A stretch of DNA of 64,000 nt from Streptomyces griseoloalbus (GTDB lineage: Bacteria > Actinomycetota > Actinomycetes > Streptomycetales > Streptomycetaceae), in contig BMUD01000001.1 in the NCBI GenBank assembly GCA_014650015.1, positions 1-64,000 of the forward strand, given 5' to 3'. The translations under genes and the position numbers were made by a program. This document shows, one piece after another, positions 18,077 through 27,692 of the stretch (position 1 is the first letter of the stretch; every line of letters begins with the position of its first letter). A model generated the notes under the pieces. That model saw nothing but the letters and a program-made list of their open reading frames with translations. It was not told where the DNA came from and made no database searches.

Positions 18077-19444
18077 TCAGTTCCCGTACGCCGCGGCCGC
18101 GTCGGCCTCCAGCTTCGCCTGAGTCCCCGCGACGTCCTCCGGGTTCTTCAGGAAGTCCTGCAACGCCTTCCACTCGCCCTTGCCGGGCGTGCCGCCGAAG
18201 GCCTGCGGGGCCTGGTCGGACATGTCGAAGCGGAAGTCGTCACCGGCGTCGATCAGCGCCTTGGCCATCTCGCGCTGTACCTCGTTGGGGTACGCCGAGT
18301 CCGGCACGCTCTTGTTCGGCGAGAGGTAGCCGCCCAGCTTCGCCTGGACGCGCGCCGCGTCCGGGGAGGCGAGGAAGGTCGCCAGCGCCTGCGCCGCCTC
18401 GGAGTCCCGCAGGATCACCGCGGCGTCGCCGCCGGACACCACGGGAGGGGCGTCACCGACCGCCGGGAACGGGAACACCTTCGCGTCCGTGCCCACCTTC
18501 GCCTTGGTCTCGCCGATGTTGACCTGCACGAAGTCGCCCTCGTAGACCATGCCGGCCTTGGGCTGGTCGCCGCCGGTGAAGGTCTGCGTCACGGACGCCG
18601 GGAACTCGGTCTGCAGCGCGCCCGACGCGCCGCCCGCGACATAGTCCTTCTTGCCCCAGATCTCGGCGAGCGTGGTCAGCGCCTCCTTGACGGACGGGTC
18701 GGTCCACTTGATCTCGTGCTTGGCCAGCTGGTCGTACTTCTCCGGTCCGGCCTGGGACAGATAGACGTTCTCGAACCAGTCGGTCAGCGTCCAGCCGTCG
18801 GCGCCGCCGACGGAGAACGGGGTGACACCGGAGTCGTAGACCGTCCGCGCGGTGGTGAGCAGCTCGTCCCAGGTCTTGGGCTCGGCCGCGCCGGCGTTCT
18901 CGAAGACCTGGGTGTTGTACCAGATCAGCGACTTGTTGGCGGCCTTGTAGTAGACGCCGTACTGCTTGCCGTCGACCTTGCCGATGTCCTGCCAGCCCGG
19001 CGAGTAGTTCTTGGCGAGCTCCGCCTGCGCCCCGGCGCCCAGCGGCTTGGCCCAGTTCCTCTCCACGGCCTGCTTGATGGCGCCCGGCTGGGGCAGCATC
19101 GCCACGTCCGGCGGGGCGCCGCCGGCGATCTTCGAACCGAGGAAGTTGATGATCGGGTCCTGGGCGGGGACGAAGGTCACCTTGGCGCCGGTGCGCTTCT
19201 CGAACTCCGCGAGGACCTTCTTGAAGTTGGCCTGCTCGGTGCCGGTCCACACGGCGGCGACCTCGAGGCTCTCGCCGTCCAGCCGGGGGAGGGTGACGGT
19301 CCCGCCGGTTCCGCCGGTCCCGCCGCTCTTGTCTTCGTCGCCGCCGTCGTCATCGCCTCCGCACGCGGTGAGCGAGACCGCGAGCACACCCGCGGCGAGC
19401 GCCGCGGCGGCTCTCGCGGCCCCACGGGTGCGGGGAGTTGCCAT
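18077..19444 (-). CDS. Extracellular sugar-binding lipoprotein of ABC importer
   Basis: The protein has 455 residues from the ATG at 19444. A basic head, a hydrophobic stretch and the lipobox LTAC (Cys28) mark it as a lipoprotein, followed by an Asp/Gly/Thr-rich spacer. The mature part is a family 1 solute-binding fold: LEVAAVWTGTEQANFKKVLAEFEKRTG, then GAPPDVAMLPQPG, and WTLTDWFENVYLSQAG further on. It captures a carbohydrate outside the cell and hands it to the two permeases downstream. It is the first gene of a three-gene operon. In-frame starts 90 bp upstream are possible but would disrupt the signal peptide. Confidence 0.93.
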   Translation of the reverse strand: MATPRTRGAARAAAALAAGVLAVSLTACGGDDDGGDEDKSGGTGGTGGTVTLPRLDGESLEVAAVWTGTEQANFKKVLAEFEKRTGAKVTFVPAQDPIINFLGSKIAGGAPPDVAMLPQPGAIKQAVERNWAKPLGAGAQAELAKNYSPGWQDIGKVDGKQYGVYYKAANKSLIWYNTQVFENAGAAEPKTWDELLTTARTVYDSGVTPFSVGGADGWTLTDWFENVYLSQAGPEKYDQLAKHEIKWTDPSVKEALTTLAEIWGKKDYVAGGASGALQTEFPASVTQTFTGGDQPKAGMVYEGDFVQVNIGETKAKVGTDAKVFPFPAVGDAPPVVSGGDAAVILRDSEAAQALATFLASPDAARVQAKLGGYLSPNKSVPDSAYPNEVQREMAKALIDAGDDFRFDMSDQAPQAFGGTPGKGEWKALQDFLKNPEDVAGTQAKLEADAAAAYGN

Positions 19445-19617
19445 GAGGTTCTCGGGTGACCTGCGTAACCGGATGATCCTGCTCGTCCTGCGCATCACTG
19501 CCCCGTTCTTCGCACCTCGTCGAACGTCGAGCACTGTCCCGTGCGCTCTGGTCTACGCCCGGGGGGTGGGGGTGGCAAGAGCGCGTCCCGTGTCGAGTCG
19601 GGGATCGTGACCGCGTC

Positions 19618-19632
19618 GTGACCAGGGGTCAC
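19618..19632. promoter_or_regulatory. Perfect inverted repeat GTGACC-AGG-GGTCAC
   Basis: The 6-bp arms are perfect around a 3-bp spacer, and a further GTGACC half lies just upstream at 19607. The element sits in the intergenic region between the divergent sugar-importer operon and the small lipoprotein gene. It looks like an operator for a GntR or LacI-type regulator that is not encoded alongside. Confidence 0.4.
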
Positions 19633-19689
19633 CGGCAGGTGAGTATCCGCACTCATGACATGTGCGGCCCCGCGCGGAAGACTCCGCTT

Positions 19690-20280
19690 GTGATCATCAG
19701 ACGGTCAGTCATGGCAGCCGCCCTCTTCGCGATCACCGTGACCGCATGCGGGACCCAGCAGGGCGGGCCGGCCCAGTCGGCCGGTCCGCGGCCGTCCTTC
19801 AGCCCCCGGCCGCAGTGCGCGCAGCCCGCCGAGGCGCCCGCGGATCTGCCCTCTTCTCCCGTTCGGGGCGCGGACGGCGGGCATCAGAAGGAACGTCAGG
19901 AGGAGAACGCGGACCGCCCGCCCCACTACGCGGAGAATCACGCCTACCGGCACCAGGCACCGATGACCGCGGAGAAGCGTGCCCGGGGGCAGGCGTCGGC
20001 GGAGCTCATCCGCGCGGAGTTGGAGAAGGTCCGGAGTGAGGGCGGGGCCGGTGCGTACGGCGTCTTCGCAGAGGAACGGGTCGCGGCGGCGCTGGCCCGC
20101 CTCGGCTGTGGCGAGGAGCACGGCGTGTACATCGGGAACGGGTTCTACAGCGTCCACACGGGAATCGTGTGCGTGTCCGGTCGCGTGACGAAGGACGAGC
20201 TGACCAGCGAGGTGCACGGCGCCTACGCCGAGCCGCAGCCCGGCACGGGACCCTGTGTAGAGAACCGGGGAGGCCACTGA
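19690..20280 (+). CDS. Small lipoprotein of unknown function
   Basis: From the GTG at 19690 the product has 196 residues, with a GGAAG ribosome site 9 nt upstream. The head VIIRRSVMAAALFAITVTACG is a lipoprotein signal with lipobox VTAC. A Pro/Ala-rich spacer and a charged HQKERQEENADRP stretch follow. The C-terminal half (ELIRAELEKVRSEGGAGAYGVFAEERVAAALARLGC) is helical and ends in a small domain with two cysteines. The frame is open from 19618 and another ATG occurs at 19660, so the start could be further upstream. I do not recognise the family. It converges with the FHA-FtsK gene, 11 bp away. Confidence 0.7.
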   Translation: MIIRRSVMAAALFAITVTACGTQQGGPAQSAGPRPSFSPRPQCAQPAEAPADLPSSPVRGADGGHQKERQEENADRPPHYAENHAYRHQAPMTAEKRARGQASAELIRAELEKVRSEGGAGAYGVFAEERVAAALARLGCGEEHGVYIGNGFYSVHTGIVCVSGRVTKDELTSEVHGAYAEPQPGTGPCVENRGGH

Positions 20281-20291
20281 TCAAGGGCAGG

Positions 20292-23200
20292 TCACAGGAG
20301 TGAGGGCACCTCCGCCGCCGAGACCTGGCGGGCCGCTCGTTCCAGGGCGCTGGCGAGCAGGGCCAGGTCGGTGGGGCCGTTGCCGAGTTCCCGGACCTGG
20401 CGGCGGGCCGGGGGGTCCCCCATGCGGTGCCATTCCAGGGGGACGACGGTCGGTCGCAAGGTCGCCGTCCGCGGGATGCGGCCGGTGACCCGGCCGCCCT
20501 GAAACGCCGTCACCCGGCCGTCCGGGTGGGCCAGCCGGCCCCGACCGGGCGCCGGTTCGTCCGGCCCGCCGCCCGGCGCCGGTGCGTCGAGGGCGACACG
20601 CAGCGTGGCCTGCCGGGCCGGCTCGGTCTGCGCCGTCCGGACACAGGGACCGGTGGCCGCCACCAGATGCACGCCCAGCCGCTCGCCGTCCCGCGCCACG
20701 GCCTCCAGCGCCCGCATCACCGAACCGGCGGCGGGCCGCCCCGGGGAGCCGAGCGCCGGCGAGACCAGCGCGTCCAGGTCGTCCACGACCACCACCAGCC
20801 GGGGCAGCGGCGGCGCGGCCGCCGTCTTGCGCCGGTCCGCTCCCGGCCGCAGCCGCAGCGTCGAACTGGGCGGGGTGTCGAGGTCGCCGTTCTGCTCGCC
20901 CGCCCCCGCCGCCGCGCGCGACGTGGCCGTGCGCTGGGCGACCATACGGTCCGACAGCTCACGCCCGGTGTGCCACTCCGCGAAGTCCGACCGGCCCAGC
21001 AGCTCCGCCCGCCGCTTCAGCTCCGCGCTCAGGGACTGGGCGAACTCCCGCATCCGCACCGGGTCGTTGGCGGACAGGTGCGTGGTGACGTGCGGTACGT
21101 CCATGCACACGCGCAGGCCCTCGCCGTGCCCGGTGCCCGTCGCGGGGACGCCCCGGCCGTCGACCAGCACGATGCCCAGCCGGTCGGGACGCTCGGCGGC
21201 GGCCAGCGAGGCTACGACCGCCCGCAGCAGTTCCGTACGGCCGCTGCCGGGCGGTCCCTCGACCAGCAGATGCGGTCCGTCGGCGGCGAGGTCGGCGGTG
21301 ACCGGGCCGCGCGGTCCGGCGCCCAGTATGGCGGTGACGCGTCCGCCCAGCGCCTCCGTGTCGTCCGCCGCGTCCGCCCAGCGGGCCATCAGCGAGGCGG
21401 GGGTGGCCCGGGCCAGGCCCAGTTCGTCCAGCAGCCGCGCCGACTGGGGCAACGGCGCGGATACGCGCGCGTGCCGCTCGGCGCCGGTGGCGTCCGTGCG
21501 CAGCGGTGCGAGCGCCCGCGCGAACCGCTCGGCCCAGGCGAGGGAGACCGCGTCGACGGTGGCGAGGGTGCCGTGCCCGAGGGGGCCGGGGGCCGTCCCG
21601 GATCCGGTCGGGGCCACCCGCAGCAGCCGCAGCGCGGTCGCCACGTCCCCGCTGAGCAGGGCGACGGCCCCGCACTCCCGGAACGTCGGCGCCACCGCGC
21701 AGGCCGCCTCGTACGTCTTTGTCACCGGGGACGCCGGGGAGGCGGCGGCGGTCTCGGCGAGGCACAGCAGGTGGATCCCGGCCCGCGGGCCCTCCAGCGC
21801 CAGCCGCGCCACGGCCTCGCGCACCTCGGTGTCCGAGGGATCGCCGTCCACGACGACCACGGTGTACGGCCCCTCGTCCCGTACCTCCGGTATGAGGGAG
21901 GCGGCCGGGCCGGCCGTGGCCGCGTGGTCCTGGTCCTCCAGCCGGCGCAGCAGTTCCTCGGCGCGGGCCGTCGCCTGCTCGCGGTCGTGGGCGAGGAGCA
22001 GGCGGCAGTCCTGGCCGTGGCCCGGGCGTACGTGCGGCAGCCAGCCCAGCCAGGACCACTCGGCCGTGCGCTCCTCCAGAGGGCGGGAGGGGTCCGCGGC
22101 GATCAGGACGATCTCCAGGGAGTCGGGGGAGTGCAGCGCGGCGAGCTGGGCCAGCACCGCGCGGGCCAGCCCGGCGAGCCGCTCGCGCGGGCCGGCCAGT
22201 CCCAGGGCGCCGACCTCGCGCAGCCCCGAGGTGACGGGGACGGCGGGCAGCAGACCGGAGCCGTCCGGTGCCGGCCGGTCGGCCGTGCCGAGCCGGACCG
22301 CGAGTGCCTCCGGGTGACCCGGCCCGCGCTCCCACAGCCGGGGGCCGGGGCCCAGCGCGGTCAGCAGCAGCGTGGCGGAATCCGGCCAGGTCTCGGGCGC
22401 GGCGGGGGCGGTCACAGCCGCTCCGGGCGCGGCGTCGGGGATCTCCGCGGCGCGGGCGTCCCATGGGGCCGGCTCCGGTTCCGGCCGGCCACCAGCCAGC
22501 CGCCGCGCCCAGGCGGTGAGCCCACCGCGCCTGCGTCCCGCGGACGGCTCCGGGAGATCCGTCCCGCGCACGGGGGTGCCCTTGCGGGTGCCGGGGCGCG
22601 CCGCGGAGGCGGCCGTGGGCGCGCCGGGGGGCTGCTCGTGGAAGGCGGTGGGTGCGCCGGTGGGCATGTGACCGGTCACGGGTCCGGTGGTGGGACCGGT
22701 GGCGGGGGCGGGGGCTGTGGTGCCTGCGGTGGTGGTGGGGGAGGTGCGCCCGGTGGTGGGCCGGGGGAGGTGGCCGGGTGGGCTGCCGGGCGTCCTGTCG
22801 GATGCCGGGGCTGTCGTCCCGTCGGCGACCCGGTGCGGGGCGGCGCCACCGGCCGGCTCGCCCCGGCCCTCTTCGGGAGCCGTCCCGGACACGCGGGCGG
22901 GGGCGGCTCCGGGCTCCGGGCGGCGGGGGCCCGGGTCGGAGCGGCCCGGGTGCGTGTCCCCGTCGGAGGGCAGCGGCTGCGACGCGCGCCGGCCCTCGGC
23001 GAAGTGCGGTACGTCTCCCCGGGCGACCGTGTGGACGACGCGCCCTTTGGGGCCGGTGCCGCGACGCTCGATCCCGGGTGCGCCGCCCTGCCCCGGCACC
23101 TGCGGCGATGTCCTCGCGTCGGCGCTCTGTGCGCTCTGTGCGGCCTGTACCCCCTGTGCGTCCCGCGTGTCCCGCGTGCCCCACGTGTCCCGTGCGTGCT

Positions 23201-23981
23201 GCGTGTCCTGTGCGGGTACGGCCCAGCCGACCGAGCCGTGGGTGTGGTGGGTGGGGGCCATCGGCGCCGGCCCTCGCGCGTGGGCGTCGTCGGCGGCATG
23301 CCCGCGGCGTGGGTCCGGCACCCGGACATGCCCCTCGCCGTCCGGCGTCGTGGCCGCCCGCGCGCGGGGGCCCGCGGCCGGAGTCAGGCGCAGGACCGAC
23401 TCGCCGATGCGCAGAAGGGCGCCCGGGGCCAGCCGGACCGGGCGGGGGCCCACGCGCCGGCCGTCCAGGGTCGTGCCGTTGGTGGAGCCGAGGTCGGCGA
23501 CCGAGACGCGGCCGTCGGAGCCGACCGTCACCGCGCAGTGCAGCCGGGAGACGTCCGGGTCGTCGAGCGGCACGTCGGCGTCGGCGGAACGGCCTATGCG
23601 GATCTCGCCGCCGTGCAGCAGATGCACCCCGCCCGCGTCGGGACCCGCGACGACATGCAGCCGGGTGGGGGTGTCGTCCAGCTCGGGGTGCGGCTCGGGC
23701 TCGCCCGGGGCGCCCACGGCCAGTACCACGCCGTCGATCAGCGGCGGCTCGCCGAGCGTGCACCGCTGGGCGTCCAGCCGCTGGTCGCCGACGTACAGCA
23801 CGGGAGCGCCCGAGGAGCCGGACGTGCCGTCGCCGCCGGAGACCGCCGAGGCCAGCGCGGAGGCGACCGCGGCCAGGGCCGTGCCCGCGGGCGCCGTGAC
23901 CAGCACGTCGCAGCTCGCGGCCCGCTCCCGCGTGGGGGAGGAGGGGCCGAGCGGGTCTACGACGGTCAGCCGGATCTGCAT
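20292..23981 (-). CDS. FHA domain / FtsK-SpoIIIE-type ATPase
   Basis: The protein has 1229 residues from the ATG at 23981, with AGGGA about 12 nt upstream. An N-terminal domain (1-90) precedes an FHA phosphothreonine-binding domain at about 105-195, with EIRIGRS, DVSRLHCAV and DLGSTNGTTLDGR. The phosphopeptide-contact Arg, Ser, His and Asn are all present. A disordered Pro/Thr/Arg-rich stretch of about 300 residues follows. One FtsK/SpoIIIE ATPase module closes the protein, with Walker A GPPGSGRTE near 909 and Walker B LVVVVDDLDAL. Membrane spans are absent, so it is not a DNA-translocating FtsK. It resembles EccC-like ATPases but stands without other type VII secretion genes. It diverges from pkaA. 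Confidence 0.85.
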   Translation of the reverse strand: MQIRLTVVDPLGPSSPTRERAASCDVLVTAPAGTALAAVASALASAVSGGDGTSGSSGAPVLYVGDQRLDAQRCTLGEPPLIDGVVLAVGAPGEPEPHPELDDTPTRLHVVAGPDAGGVHLLHGGEIRIGRSADADVPLDDPDVSRLHCAVTVGSDGRVSVADLGSTNGTTLDGRRVGPRPVRLAPGALLRIGESVLRLTPAAGPRARAATTPDGEGHVRVPDPRRGHAADDAHARGPAPMAPTHHTHGSVGWAVPAQDTQHARDTWGTRDTRDAQGVQAAQSAQSADARTSPQVPGQGGAPGIERRGTGPKGRVVHTVARGDVPHFAEGRRASQPLPSDGDTHPGRSDPGPRRPEPGAAPARVSGTAPEEGRGEPAGGAAPHRVADGTTAPASDRTPGSPPGHLPRPTTGRTSPTTTAGTTAPAPATGPTTGPVTGHMPTGAPTAFHEQPPGAPTAASAARPGTRKGTPVRGTDLPEPSAGRRRGGLTAWARRLAGGRPEPEPAPWDARAAEIPDAAPGAAVTAPAAPETWPDSATLLLTALGPGPRLWERGPGHPEALAVRLGTADRPAPDGSGLLPAVPVTSGLREVGALGLAGPRERLAGLARAVLAQLAALHSPDSLEIVLIAADPSRPLEERTAEWSWLGWLPHVRPGHGQDCRLLLAHDREQATARAEELLRRLEDQDHAATAGPAASLIPEVRDEGPYTVVVVDGDPSDTEVREAVARLALEGPRAGIHLLCLAETAAASPASPVTKTYEAACAVAPTFRECGAVALLSGDVATALRLLRVAPTGSGTAPGPLGHGTLATVDAVSLAWAERFARALAPLRTDATGAERHARVSAPLPQSARLLDELGLARATPASLMARWADAADDTEALGGRVTAILGAGPRGPVTADLAADGPHLLVEGPPGSGRTELLRAVVASLAAAERPDRLGIVLVDGRGVPATGTGHGEGLRVCMDVPHVTTHLSANDPVRMREFAQSLSAELKRRAELLGRSDFAEWHTGRELSDRMVAQRTATSRAAAGAGEQNGDLDTPPSSTLRLRPGADRRKTAAAPPLPRLVVVVDDLDALVSPALGSPGRPAAGSVMRALEAVARDGERLGVHLVAATGPCVRTAQTEPARQATLRVALDAPAPGGGPDEPAPGRGRLAHPDGRVTAFQGGRVTGRIPRTATLRPTVVPLEWHRMGDPPARRQVRELGNGPTDLALLASALERAARQVSAAEVPSLL

Positions 23982-24455
23982 CGCCGTCAGCGGTCCCTTC
24001 TGCGCGAGCGCCCGCGACAACGGGGGGAACGAAGCCGCCCCGCGGTCCCCCACCGCGGACTCCCCCACCACCACACGCGCACGTACGGCCAGTACTGGGA
24101 GGCATCCTCGCACCTGCCACTGACAACGCGCCCGCCTTCGGACAACGAATGATCTTGATTGGTCGGCTCTGCCCGCAAAAGTGCCTCACTGGTGAGTGGC
24201 CGATGATCGTTGCAAGCCCACTTGAGATCGGTCACGTCCGGCACGCGGCAACCAACGCACCGGATCCAGCGTCTTCCCCGCAAACCTCCGCACCGTCGGA
24301 CAGGGGTGGGAACCGGAACGCAGGACCCACGGGGAAACGAGGTCGAAGTCGACCGGCCGGTATCCCGCGCGGCGGCACTACAGTGGGTCGGAACATTCCG
24401 CAGCAGGGTGGACCACGGTGTACGCCAGCCAAGCAAGCAGCAGGGAGCGCATGAC
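23982..24455. other. Divergent promoter region between the FHA-FtsK gene and pkaA
   Basis: This 474-bp stretch has no supported gene. A direct repeat GACAACG occurs twice at about 24120-24145, and the block around 24147-24200 is relatively AT-rich. Promoters for both divergent genes should be here. A TACAGT at 24379-24384 is a possible -10 for pkaA, but no convincing -35 pairs with it. Confidence 0.5.
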
Positions 24456-26138
24456 GTGCGGCCGGTAGGGAGCAAGTACCTGCTCGAGGAGCCGCTCGGA
24501 CGCGGCGCCACGGGCACCGTCTGGCGAGCCCGCCAGCGGGAGACCGCGGGCGCCGAGGCGGCCGTACCGGGGCAGCCCGGCGAGACCGTCGCGATCAAGG
24601 TCCTCAAGGAGGAGCTCGCCAACGACGCCGACGTCGTGATGCGGTTCCTGCGCGAGCGTTCGGTTCTGCTGCGGCTCACCCACCCCAACATCGTCCGGGT
24701 CCGCGACCTGGTGGTCGAGGGTGATCTGCTGGCCCTGGTCATGGACCTCATCGACGGTCCCGACCTGCACCGCCACCTGCGCGAGAACGGCCCCTTCACG
24801 CCCGTGGCCGCCGCGCTGCTGACGGCGCAGATCGCCGACGCGCTCGGCGCCAGCCACGCCGACGGCGTGGTGCACCGCGACCTGAAACCGGCCAACGTCC
24901 TGCTGCGGCAGAACGGCGGCGAGATGCACCCGATGCTGACCGACTTCGGCATCGCCCGCCTCGCCGACTCCCCGGGACTGACCCGCACGCACGAGTTCGT
25001 CGGCACACCCGCCTACATCGCGCCGGAGTCCGCCGAGGGCCGCCCGCAGACCTCCGCCGTCGACATCTACGGCGCCGGCATCCTGCTGTACGAGCTGGTC
25101 ACCGGCCGCCCGCCGTTCTCCGGCGGCTCCGCGCTCGAGGTGCTGCACCAGCACCTGAGTGCCGAACCGCGCCGCCCCTCCACGGTCCCCGACCCCCTGT
25201 GGACGGTCATCGAGCGCTGCCTGCGCAAGAACCCCGACGAGCGGCCCAGCGCCGAGAACCTCGCGCGGGGCCTGCGCGTCGTCGCCGACGGCATCGGCGT
25301 GCACGCGAACTCCGCGCAGATCGCCGCCGCGGAGAACGTCGGCGCGCTCCTCGCGCCCGACCCGGCGCCCGCCCCGGTGCCCGGCGCGCCCGGTGCCGCC
25401 GACCCCACGCAGGTGCTGCCGCACGGCGCCGGCGCCTACGACCCGAACGGCGCGACCAGCGTCCTGCCGCACACCGGCGGACCGGCCGGCGCCGCCGATC
25501 CCACCGCCGTGATGCCGCCGGTACCGTCCGGGCAACCGGGGCAGCCGGGGCAGTCCGGCGGACCCGGCCCCGAGGACCCGCACCCCTGGCAGAACCAGCT
25601 GCGCGCGGCCCGCGACCGCAACGAACAGACCCAGGTCCAGTACCTCGACCCGAACCAGGACCCGCTGCGCCGCCGCCCCCAGCGGCAGGTCGCCCGGCCG
25701 CAGCAGCAGCCGCCGCAGGGACGCCCCCAGCCGCAGCCCGGCCCCGGGTACGGCCATCCGCAGCAGCAGCACCAGCCCCAGCCGTACGCACCGCCCCCGC
25801 CCGCGCCCCAGCGGCCTCAGCAGCCGCAGCCCCAGCGGTACACGCCGCCGCCGGAGCCGCAGCGCCCCGCGCGTGAGCCCCGGCAGCGGCAGCGCGGCGC
25901 CAACCCGATGCGGATCCCGGGACTGGGCTGCCTGAAGGGGTGCCTGTTCACGATCGTCATCCTGTTCGTCGCGGGGTGGCTGATCTGGGAACTGAGCCCG
26001 CTCCAGGACTGGATCGGCACCGGCAAGGGCTACTGGGCCCAGCTCAGCGACTGGTTCGGCTCGGTGACGGGCTGGATCGAGGATTTGGGTGGTCCCGAGG
26101 ACCCCTCGGGATCCTCGGGATCCTCCGGGTCGAACTGA
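24456..26138 (+). CDS. pkaA: Membrane-anchored Ser/Thr protein kinase PkaA
   Basis: The protein has 560 residues from the GTG at 24456, preceded by AGGGAG at 8-nt spacing; upstream in-frame codons lack a ribosome site. The kinase domain covers residues 7-275, with glycine loop LGRGATGTV, catalytic Lys48 in VAIK, HRDLKPANV at 140, DFG at 163-165 and GTPAYIAPE. A Pro/Gln-rich linker of about 190 residues leads to one transmembrane helix near residues 490-510 (CLFTIVILFVAGWLIW) and a short outer tail. There are no PASTA repeats. Size, order and partner match the S. coelicolor pkaA-pkaB pair as I remember it. Targets are unknown. Confidence 0.87.
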   Translation: MRPVGSKYLLEEPLGRGATGTVWRARQRETAGAEAAVPGQPGETVAIKVLKEELANDADVVMRFLRERSVLLRLTHPNIVRVRDLVVEGDLLALVMDLIDGPDLHRHLRENGPFTPVAAALLTAQIADALGASHADGVVHRDLKPANVLLRQNGGEMHPMLTDFGIARLADSPGLTRTHEFVGTPAYIAPESAEGRPQTSAVDIYGAGILLYELVTGRPPFSGGSALEVLHQHLSAEPRRPSTVPDPLWTVIERCLRKNPDERPSAENLARGLRVVADGIGVHANSAQIAAAENVGALLAPDPAPAPVPGAPGAADPTQVLPHGAGAYDPNGATSVLPHTGGPAGAADPTAVMPPVPSGQPGQPGQSGGPGPEDPHPWQNQLRAARDRNEQTQVQYLDPNQDPLRRRPQRQVARPQQQPPQGRPQPQPGPGYGHPQQQHQPQPYAPPPPAPQRPQQPQPQRYTPPPEPQRPAREPRQRQRGANPMRIPGLGCLKGCLFTIVILFVAGWLIWELSPLQDWIGTGKGYWAQLSDWFGSVTGWIEDLGGPEDPSGSSGSSGSN

Positions 26139-26247
26139 GCTTGTTTGCTGATTTGTCGACACCTGAGGGCTGATTTCCGTATCCGCAGTGAAGGCCGGCT
26201 CCCCGGACGCGTAGTTTGAGCGACAACACGCGTCGGTAGGAGCAGTC

Positions 26248-27492
26248 TTGGCACGGAGAATCGGCAGCCGGTACACCGCCCATCAGATCCTCGGGCGGGG
26301 CAGCGCCGGGACGGTGTGGCTGGGCGACGGCCCCGAAGGGCCCGTCGCCATCAAGCTGCTGCGTGAGGATCTCTCCTCGGACCAGGAGCTCGTCGGCCGC
26401 TTCGTGCAGGAGCGGACGGCGCTGCTCGGTCTGGAGCATCCGCACATCGTCTCGGTACGCGACCTGGTGGTCGACGGCAACGATCTCGCGCTGGTCATGG
26501 ACCTCGTCCGGGGCACGGATCTGCGCACCCGCCTCGACCGGGAGCGCCGGCTGGCGCCGGAGGCCGCGGTGGCGATCGCCGCCGATGTCGCGGACGGGCT
26601 GGCGGCGGCGCACGCGGCGGGCGTCGTGCACCGGGACGTGAAGCCGGAGAACGTGCTGCTGGACATGCAGGGCCCGCTCGGTCCCGGCGGCTCGCACCGC
26701 GCCCTCCTCACCGACTTCGGTGTGGCGAAACTCATCGACACCCCGCGCCGCACCAGGGCCACGAAGATCATCGGGACGCCGGACTATCTGGCCCCGGAGA
26801 TCGTCGAGGGCCTGCCGCCGCGCGCGTCGGTCGACATCTACGCGCTCGCCACGGTCCTCTACGAGCTGCTCGCGGGCTTCACGCCGTTCGGCGGCGGCCA
26901 CCCGGGCGCGGTCCTGCGCCGCCATGTCACCGAGACCGTCGTCCCGCTCCCGGGCATCCCGGACGAGCTGTGGCAGCTGCTGGTGCAGTGCCTGGCGAAG
27001 GCCCCCGCGTCGCGGCTGCGCGCCTCGGAGCTGGGCGCGCGCCTGCGGGAGCTGCTGCCGATGCTGGCGGGGATGCCGCCGCTCGACGTGGACGAGCCCG
27101 ACACGGAACCGGCACCGGAAGCGGGAGAGGAGGCCCCGCAGTCCGCCCCGGTCCCGGCCGCCGGGAAGACGGTGCGGCGGCGCGGCGCGGTCCCTCTGGT
27201 GCCGGGCGCGAAGCCGGCCGACTCCAACCGCGACACCCATACGTCGATGAGGGTGCCCGCCCCCGACGAGCTCGCCGGCCCCGCCCGCGGCACGGCCCGC
27301 GCGCCCCGCGCGGCGGGCTCCCCCCGCCCCGGCTCGGCCCGCAACCGAGCGGTCACCCGCCGGCGCCGCCTGGCCCTCGCCGTGGCGGCGGTGGTCCTGG
27401 CGGCGGCGGGCGTGGGCACCTGGCTGGCCACGGCGGACGACGACACCGCACCCCCGCAGGACACGAAGGACTCGGCCCCGGCCACCCCCTGA
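26248..27492 (+). CDS. pkaB: Ser/Thr protein kinase PkaB
   Basis: The protein has 414 residues from a TTG at 26248, with TAGGAG five bases upstream fixing the start. The kinase domain spans about residues 9-265: LGRGSAGTV, Lys36 in [25 protein letters not shown] and [10 protein letters not shown] charged, Pro-rich juxtamembrane region leads to one membrane span near residues 372-393 ([20 protein letters not shown]) and a short acidic exterior tail. It lies 109 bp after pkaA on the same strand. The adjacent FHA protein is a plausible reader of phosphothreonines made by either kinase, which is inference from position. Confidence 0.86.
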   Translation: MARRIGSRYTAHQILGRGSAGTVWLGDGPEGPVAIKLLREDLSSDQELVGRFVQERTALLGLEHPHIVSVRDLVVDGNDLALVMDLVRGTDLRTRLDRERRLAPEAAVAIAADVADGLAAAHAAGVVHRDVKPENVLLDMQGPLGPGGSHRALLTDFGVAKLIDTPRRTRATKIIGTPDYLAPEIVEGLPPRASVDIYALATVLYELLAGFTPFGGGHPGAVLRRHVTETVVPLPGIPDELWQLLVQCLAKAPASRLRASELGARLRELLPMLAGMPPLDVDEPDTEPAPEAGEEAPQSAPVPAAGKTVRRRGAVPLVPGAKPADSNRDTHTSMRVPAPDELAGPARGTARAPRAAGSPRPGSARNRAVTRRRRLALAVAAVVLAAAGVGTWLATADDDTAPPQDTKDSAPATP

Positions 27493-27692
27493 CCCGCAGG
27501 GCCACCGCGCACGCGCCGGAGCCCGGACCCGCCCCCTCGGCCGTCGCCCGGCCCCACCGGCGGCGACGCCGACCCGCACGGACCCCTTCCCGGGTGCCCG
27601 CCCCGGCGCGCTGCCGCGCCACCCGCTGCCGTCCCGCGCCGCCCGGCCCGCGCCCGGCATGGGGCGGTCGGCGGAGCCGTTACGCTGGAGGC

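Noticed and set aside
15806-19444. A missing MalK-type ATPase for the sugar importer
   Set aside because: Not a deletion: Streptomyces importers of this class typically use the shared ATPase MsiK encoded elsewhere.
20427-24152. A long plus-strand frame opposite the FHA-FtsK gene
   Set aside because: Antisense shadow; low-complexity Gly/Arg translation, no domain.
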